Source: Bathynomus jamesi
Taxonomy: Eukaryota; Arthropoda; Malacostraca; Isopoda; Cirolanidae
Direction of reading: 5' to 3'
Length of the DNA: 64,000 nucleotides
Assembly (NCBI GenBank): GCA_023014485.1
Contig: JAJOZX010001000.1
Location: forward strand, 536,501-600,500
Part shown: piece after piece, positions 59,001-64,000 of the stretch
Position numbering within the stretch: the stretch's first letter is position 1
Layout: the number at the start of each line of letters is the position of its first letter
Notes under the pieces: model-generated
Database searches by the model: none
What the model saw: only the letters and a program-made list of their open reading frames with translations
Told to the model about the DNA's origin: nothing
Made by a program: the position numbers and the translations under genes

Positions 59001-60260
59001 CTGCTTTGTGATTCACTGTCGGTTGATCTAGACAAAGCAGATGCAATCATCCAACCAAGATTGGTTAGTTCATAGGATTCAGCAACACCTGTGGAACACG
59101 CCTTGAATTCCTTTGCTCTCTTGACTGGCCCAGGTTTTGGTTTACTGCAAGGCTCGATGGGTACATGATAAGGGACAACCGACAGGTTTTTTGCCTCACT
59201 AACTTCCAAATTGGGTGCGATTGATTCTCCAGGCGCATCTGCCTTCTGATACACTGCGGTGATTGTGCCATGTGTGGTGCCTTTGCCATCTACAGTGTCC
59301 TCTGCAAAATCTGTATTATCAACAGCGAAGAAGACAAATGTACCTTACTTGAGGAAAGGTGGTACATACAATCCATCAAATTGTTTTGTGTTTTCCACAA
59401 CAGCATTGGCAATTGCTGTTTCTAGGAGCAAGGCACGGCTGTGTGATACACAGTAGTTCTGTACATGGAGGAGGTCCATCAGCACCTTGTTCTTGGTGTC
59501 ATGATGTACAGTGAGTGCCAACCCTACAACCTGTGGGTTTTCTCGTGTGTGTGATGTCCGAAATGTGTCAGTGGCTTTCTTGGGCATGTGATGCACTTGT
59601 CTCCTGGTCTTGAAAGCATACATGATATTCTGACTTATGGTCACTGCTGACCTGTCAACTGTCCTGCTCCTCATCTCCATTTGCAGCTCCTCCTCAGATC
59701 CCACCAAAATCTACTGTATAAGGCTGTACAGCTCGGTCAGGACATCCTCTCTTGTGCTGGATACTGTAATTGTATGTGTTTCCTTCTCCTCAGAGAAATT
59801 GGCAATGCTGTTTCATATTAGCTTAGCTGTCTTGTATATCATCATTGTCTTGTCCATTTCACGTGTGGCATCTTGCATCAAGGAAGTGTAGACCATATCT
59901 TCTTCGCAGGCTTCAGGACAGTAAAGAACAGATGGTTTTCTTCTGTCTTTCTGCCTCACTGACTTCACACTTGGTAACTCTGCAAGAATTTTGTCCTTTA
60001 GCCACTGTCGTGTCAGTGTCAGAGTGTGCTTCTGTGCTTCATCACTACCACCAAGCATAGATATGTAGGTTTTTTTGATGGCATCCATGGGTAGACAAGC
60101 CTTATTTTGGGTTTGATATTCAATGAGATTGATCAGCTCAATCAAGCATGGTACTTGCATTGGTAGGTCTGTCTTTGTAGACTTGGCCCAGTTGCTGGCA
60201 TCATCCCTCAGGACATGGAACACGCATTGTGTCCAGCATGGTTTGTGGTATCTTACATCT
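56018..60260 (-). pseudogene. Large intronless gene with FEN/PIN-like nuclease and CXC domain, broken
   Basis: Minus strand, N to C: DVRYHKPCWTQCVFHVLRDD at the A2 border, 59813-60260; PQVVGLALTVHHDTKNKVLM (59345-59707); NLGWMIASALSRSTDSESQS, VITFDVALYEKAVQLLDARP, PRLGELHAVMAALRAL (58505-59254); a helical part (58188-58517); then 56574-58022, open for 482 residues. There SEVILVFDTYKPDSLKEETR resembles the XPG/FEN1 N-region, and NHEEADTLMICLAAEAS plus FFTPDTDVLVLAVAHY resemble the FEN1 EAEA and DxD metal ligands. After a frame slip come FHAFTGADNVGKFSGIGKTK and, at 56018-56180, CHCKTNCSTQRCSCRRNNLP then CTELCLCGTECENDADC, a tesmin/TSO1-like CXC domain. At least five breaks. The family is one I remember as an uncharacterised, repeated gene in many invertebrates. 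The lack of introns and the company suggest a mobile-element origin. Confidence 0.7.
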
Positions 60261-61123
60261 GGGTCATTCCATGTCAACTCAGCCACAAAATGGCACTTTT
60301 TGCACTCACCCCTTTCAATTTTGTTCATACTTGGCACAATAGCAGATATACATGCCAAACTTCAATTCCCAAATTATTAGAGCTGACTGACCTTTGGTTA
60401 CTGAGATACAAGGTCACAAAGTTGTGACATTTTGACCTTTTTTGCATTAAATTACTATTTTCAAAACGGTGTAACTAAAACACTATTAAAGCTAGAGCAT
60501 TGATTTTGGTCTCATTTTAAAGCTCTTTAGTAGCCCCTTGTTTATTGTCTCTTGTTAAATATCTCTACTGTGAAAAATAAAAAAAATCCCTTCAAAAGTT
60601 GACCTTTGACCTTGAATAAAAAAAAAATACCTTCTCCTAAAAAATTCAATTTTTTTACATTAATACCTTGAGTCATGTACAACAAAATCCCAAGAAGCTG
60701 TAAGTGGCTGATAACTAGTTCAATGTATAAAAATAAATGAAGTTGGCATCATTCTTCAATTTTAGATTTTTTTTGTCAGTTCATTTATTTAAAAGTTCTG
60801 TTCTGATATAGTGTCAGTGAAGACTTAGTTCAACTTAACATTATTAGTTCAAAAACCTTTTTGTGACCTGTGCCAAAAGAAGTCTTTTAAAAGACAACCA
60901 GGGTTAAACCCCTCGACAGCCCCAAATCTACTGGAGTAGCGCTGATCCAAAGGCCCAACTAGTATATAAGTACTGTCAACTTTACAGAGTTGACTCCTGA
61001 CTTCAAGTTAGTTAATTTATTTTTACTAAATACATGTATAAAAATTTATTTAATAATTCATTAATTGTTCATTGTTTTCTTTTCAGGATTTTCTTTGTGC
61101 TTTTGTGATTTCAGAGTACAAAC

Positions 61124-63646
61124 ATGGAACATTTAAAACTGAAACAGAAGTGTGCTGATCCTTTGCTGCGTCACAAAGGTCAGTGTCGAAAGAAGAGTTT
61201 GAGAATTGTACCACAGGAACTTGTAAATAAGTTTCCCGATCTGCACTTAACACTACATCACAGACTTTGTAAGCAGTGTAGACAACATCTTGAGTCCTTG
61301 CCTGAGAAAGGAATAGGCACTTTGAATTCAGACATAAATGATGATTCTTCTTGTAGTAGTGAACCACCTGAAGATCTTGAGAAAATTGAAAATGTTGGCA
61401 ATAGTGATGCATCAACTTCAGAGCAAAACCATGAGATGTGTACTTTGAATGCTTCTTTTGCTTCAATTGGTGAATCACCCATAAAAAAGAGAGAGCTTGT
61501 AGAGCAAAAGTCATATGGAGCTAAAAAACTAAGCAAGGTGAACTAGTTATCAGCCACTTACAGCTTCTTGGGATTTTGTTGTACATGACTCAAGGTACTA
61601 ATGTAAAAAAATTGAATTTTTTAGGAGAAGGTATTTTTTTTTTATTCAAGGTCAAAGGTCAACTTTTGAAGGGATTTTTTTATTTTTCACAGTAGAGATA
61701 TTTAACAAGAGACAATAAACAAGGGGCTACTAAAGAGCTTTAAAATGAGACCAAAATCAATGCTCTAGCTTTAATAGTGTTTTAGTTACACCGTTTTGAA
61801 AATAGTCATTTAACGCAAAAAAGGTCAAAATGTCACAACTTTGTGACCTTGTATCTCAGTAACCAAAGGTCAGTCACATTGTAGTAGTGAACCACCTGAA
61901 GATCTTGAGAAAATTGAAAATGTTGACAATAGTGATGCATCAACTTCAGAGCAAAACCATGAGATGTGTACTTTGAATGCTTCTTTTGTTTCAATTGGTG
62001 AATTACCCATAAAAAAGAGAAAGCTTGTAGAGCAAAAGTCATATGGAGCTAAAAAACTAAGCAAGGTGACAGAGACAGTTAAGAAGAGAATGGAAACAGT
62101 TGCAGGAAGAGAGATTTCTGACTCATAATTTAAGGAGCCATCTGGAGATGTAGACTGTTTAGAAATAATAAATCAACTCGAGGAAAAATTCAAAAATGAA
62201 AATACTAAAAGAAGTGATAAAATAAAAATCCTCACTATTGCCCAAAAGTTGGAGCATTAGGAAAATTGCTTCAGAATTTAACACAACAAGGCATACAGCA
62301 TCTATTGCTAAAAAAATAGTTGAAGAAAAAGGTGTCCTTTCAGACCCAAATCCAAAGGGTGGGAAAAGAATTAAACAGGATACTGTTGACGCTATTAAAG
62401 CATTTTATCTTTCAGAAGACATCAGTAGAACAATGCCAGGAAAGAAAGACTATTGTAGTATCATTGACAATGAAAGAGGAAGGATACATTTGCAAAAGCA
62501 TCTTTTACTTTGCAATTTAAAAGAAGCCTATCATATTTTCAAAGAAAGAAATCCTTTGGTTAAGGTGGGATTCAGTAAATTTGCAGAATTGCGTCCAAAG
62601 CAGTGGTTATTGCTGGAGCAACAGGAACTCACTCAGTATGTGTCTGTACAATTCATCAGAATGCCAAACTTATGTTTGTAGGAGCTGAATTAGAAAAACT
62701 AACTGCAAATGATGACACACCTATTAAGAATGTACGTCATTGTGTTGCCTTTATGGAATGCAATCCTGCCTCACAGAAATGCTGCCTCAGACAATGTGAA
62801 CAATGTGGAGATCCATCAGATTTAAAAAACAGACTACTGGACATATTTACAAACAACTTCATTGATATCATAAATTTTAAAAAGTGGACCAATACAGATT
62901 GGTCAAATCTTGAATCAGTAGAACTGAATACAGATGAATATATTGACCAGTTCTGTAACCAACTGAAAGAATACCAGATACATGACTTCAAGACAAAGAT
63001 GCAAGCAACTTATTACTGTGAAACAAAAATGTCTTTGAAAGATGGTGAGGTCCTTGCTGTGTGTGATTTTGCTGAAAATTATTCCTTTATTCTTCAAGAT
63101 GAGGTTCAGAGCTTTCACTGGAACAATGAGATGGCTACTCTACATCCATTTGTTATTTACTATAAAAAGGAAGATGAGATTGCTCACTTTAGCTTTGTTA
63201 TTATTTCAGAGTGTAACATCCATAACACAGTTGCTGTACATTTGTTTCAAAAGCATCTGATAAAATTCCTAAAAGATAATATCTCATCCATCGGTTCCAT
63301 CCACAAAATAATTTACTTTTCAGATGGGTGTGCAGGACAGTATAAGAACTGCAAAAACTTTTTGAATCTTTGCCATCACAGAGATGATTTTGGAATTGAG
63401 GCAGAATGGAATTTTTTTGCAACAAGTCATGGAAAGGGACCCTGTGATGGTGTTGGAGGCACAGTTAAGAGATTAGCTGCAAAAGCTAGTCTACAACGAC
63501 CTTATGATGAACAGATCCTTACTGCAGAACAGTTATATACATTTGCAAGTGAAAATATTGTAAATATAAAATGTCATTTTTCAACCAATAAAGAGCATGA
63601 AGAGGAAAGCCAACTTCTCCAAGAAAGATACTCAACTGCAAGGTGA
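61124..63646 (+). pseudogene. FAENY-type candidate transposase of A2, broken
   Basis: 61124-61546 repeats the A1 N-terminus to KKLSKV and then runs into the inverted TIR fragment. From about 61879 the N-terminal part from EPPEDLEKIENV onward is repeated. 62238-62681 and 62603-63646 carry the rest, with a 2-bp loss at about 62604 (AAGCAGTGGTT where A1 has AAGCAGTGTGTT) that shifts the frame. The catalytic motifs CDFAENYSF, SDGCAGQYKN and AEWNFFATSHGK are unchanged. The C-terminal about 140 codons after QLLQERYSTAR are deleted, together with the 3' intron. Confidence 0.9.
61541..61876 (-). repeat. Misplaced inverted TIR fragment inside A2
   Basis: It corresponds to A1 positions of about 54461-54794, the inner two thirds of the right TIR in its normal right-end orientation, but sits in the middle of the gene. 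The left junction has the shared letters GTGA/TTGA before ACTAGTTATC. The right junction is ...GGTCAGTC then ACATTGTAGTAGTGAACC. Contains AGGTCAAAGGTCA at 61649-61661. Confidence 0.88.
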
Positions 63647-64000
63647 GGTGGGTAAAGAACAAATATTTAAAAATAGGCATTTGCTTGTTTGTAGAAGGCT
63701 GCAGATAGTATGTAGATATGGGTTGTATTTGTAAGAGATTGAGCTGACCTTAGACAAAAATGGTTACTGACATAAAAGGTCACAAAGTCACGACTTTTTG
63801 ACAATTTTTGTATAAAATGACTTTTTTCAAAATGTTGCTTGAATTCATTATTTTTTATACATTGAACTAGTTATCAGCCACTTACAGCTTCTTGGGATTT
63901 TGTTGTACATGACTCAAGGTATTAATGTAAAAAAATTGAATTTTTTAGGAGAAGGTATTTTTTTTTTATTCAAGGTCAAAGGTCAACTTTTGAAGGGATT

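Larger units (their letters stand above)
60261..64000 (+). mobile_element. Long-TIR FAENY-type element A2, rearranged, cut by window end
   Basis: It starts GGGTCATTCCATGTCAACTC at 60261, inside the minus-strand nuclease-like gene. It is nearly identical to A1 through 61540. Then come an inverted inner-TIR fragment (61541-61876), a second copy of coding sequence from about 61879, and normal order to 63642. There it lacks about 680 bp that A1 has (A1 53560-54237) and enters the right TIR. The window ends inside that TIR. The left flanking 4-mer is ATCT (60257-60260). Confidence 0.92.

Noticed and set aside
60261..60358. GECKKCHF as an N-terminal zinc motif of the nuclease-like gene
   Set aside because: These residues are encoded by the A2 terminal inverted repeat, which happens to be open in the same frame; the gene sequence begins only at 60260.

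Overview
This window is AT-rich nuclear DNA of a eukaryote, almost certainly an animal and most likely an arthropod. Supports: interspersed (TTAGG)n-type repeats near 2570-2695, which is the arthropod telomere unit; LINE reverse transcriptase fragments of a type I associate with crustaceans (memory-based, not searched); spliceosomal intron signals; TA-, TTAA- and 8-bp target-site-flanked transposons; and tRNA- and 5S-derived repeats. There are no operons, and only two short stretches look like host exons: 3928-4057 (unidentified) and 41939-42058 (pyrroline-5-carboxylate-reductase-like nucleotide-binding start).

The window is essentially a stack of mobile elements, many nested with readable target-site duplications. 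1-4660 is mostly unique sequence with a foldback whose hairpin tip is telomere-like repeat. 4661-9000 holds a DD41D mariner-type element and a piggyBac inserted in a pogo-like MITE. 9097-20045 is, by inference, one old long-TIR element split by about 8.6 kb of later insertions: a LINE, a block of inverted repeat units around TA microsatellites, a Tc1 element, a second DD41D element, a 5S-derived repeat and a LINE. 21650-31074 has LINE fragments, a deleted piggyBac, a Tigger remnant and four hAT-type elements, two of them nested inside others. 31711-36429 has an intact DD41D element with about 217-bp TIRs, a deletion derivative and a mariner foldback. 37993-41708 is a nearly intact hAT element with perfect 8-bp duplication GTTTATAC. 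43071-48758 is a long-TIR element carrying a nested DD34D mariner. 50459-55295 is a Tigger element carrying an almost intact long-TIR element. 56018-60260 is a broken intronless gene with a FEN/PIN-like nuclease signature and a C-terminal CXC domain, cut by a second long-TIR element that runs off the window.

The best candidate for an under-described system is the long-TIR family, seen as A1, A2, B and C. These have TIRs of several hundred bp starting GGGTCATTCCA, a 4-bp target duplication (AGAA in A1), an N-terminal Cys/His region, and a long ORF with motifs CDFAENYSF, SDGCAGQYKN and AEWNFFATSHGK...CDGVGG. I read this as a DDE-type transposase of RNase H-like fold. I suspect kinship with the Sola group but cannot confirm it. 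A1 is close to intact, with introns and one apparent 1-nt frameshift. A2 is a nearly identical but internally scrambled copy. B and C are older and show the same exon plan.
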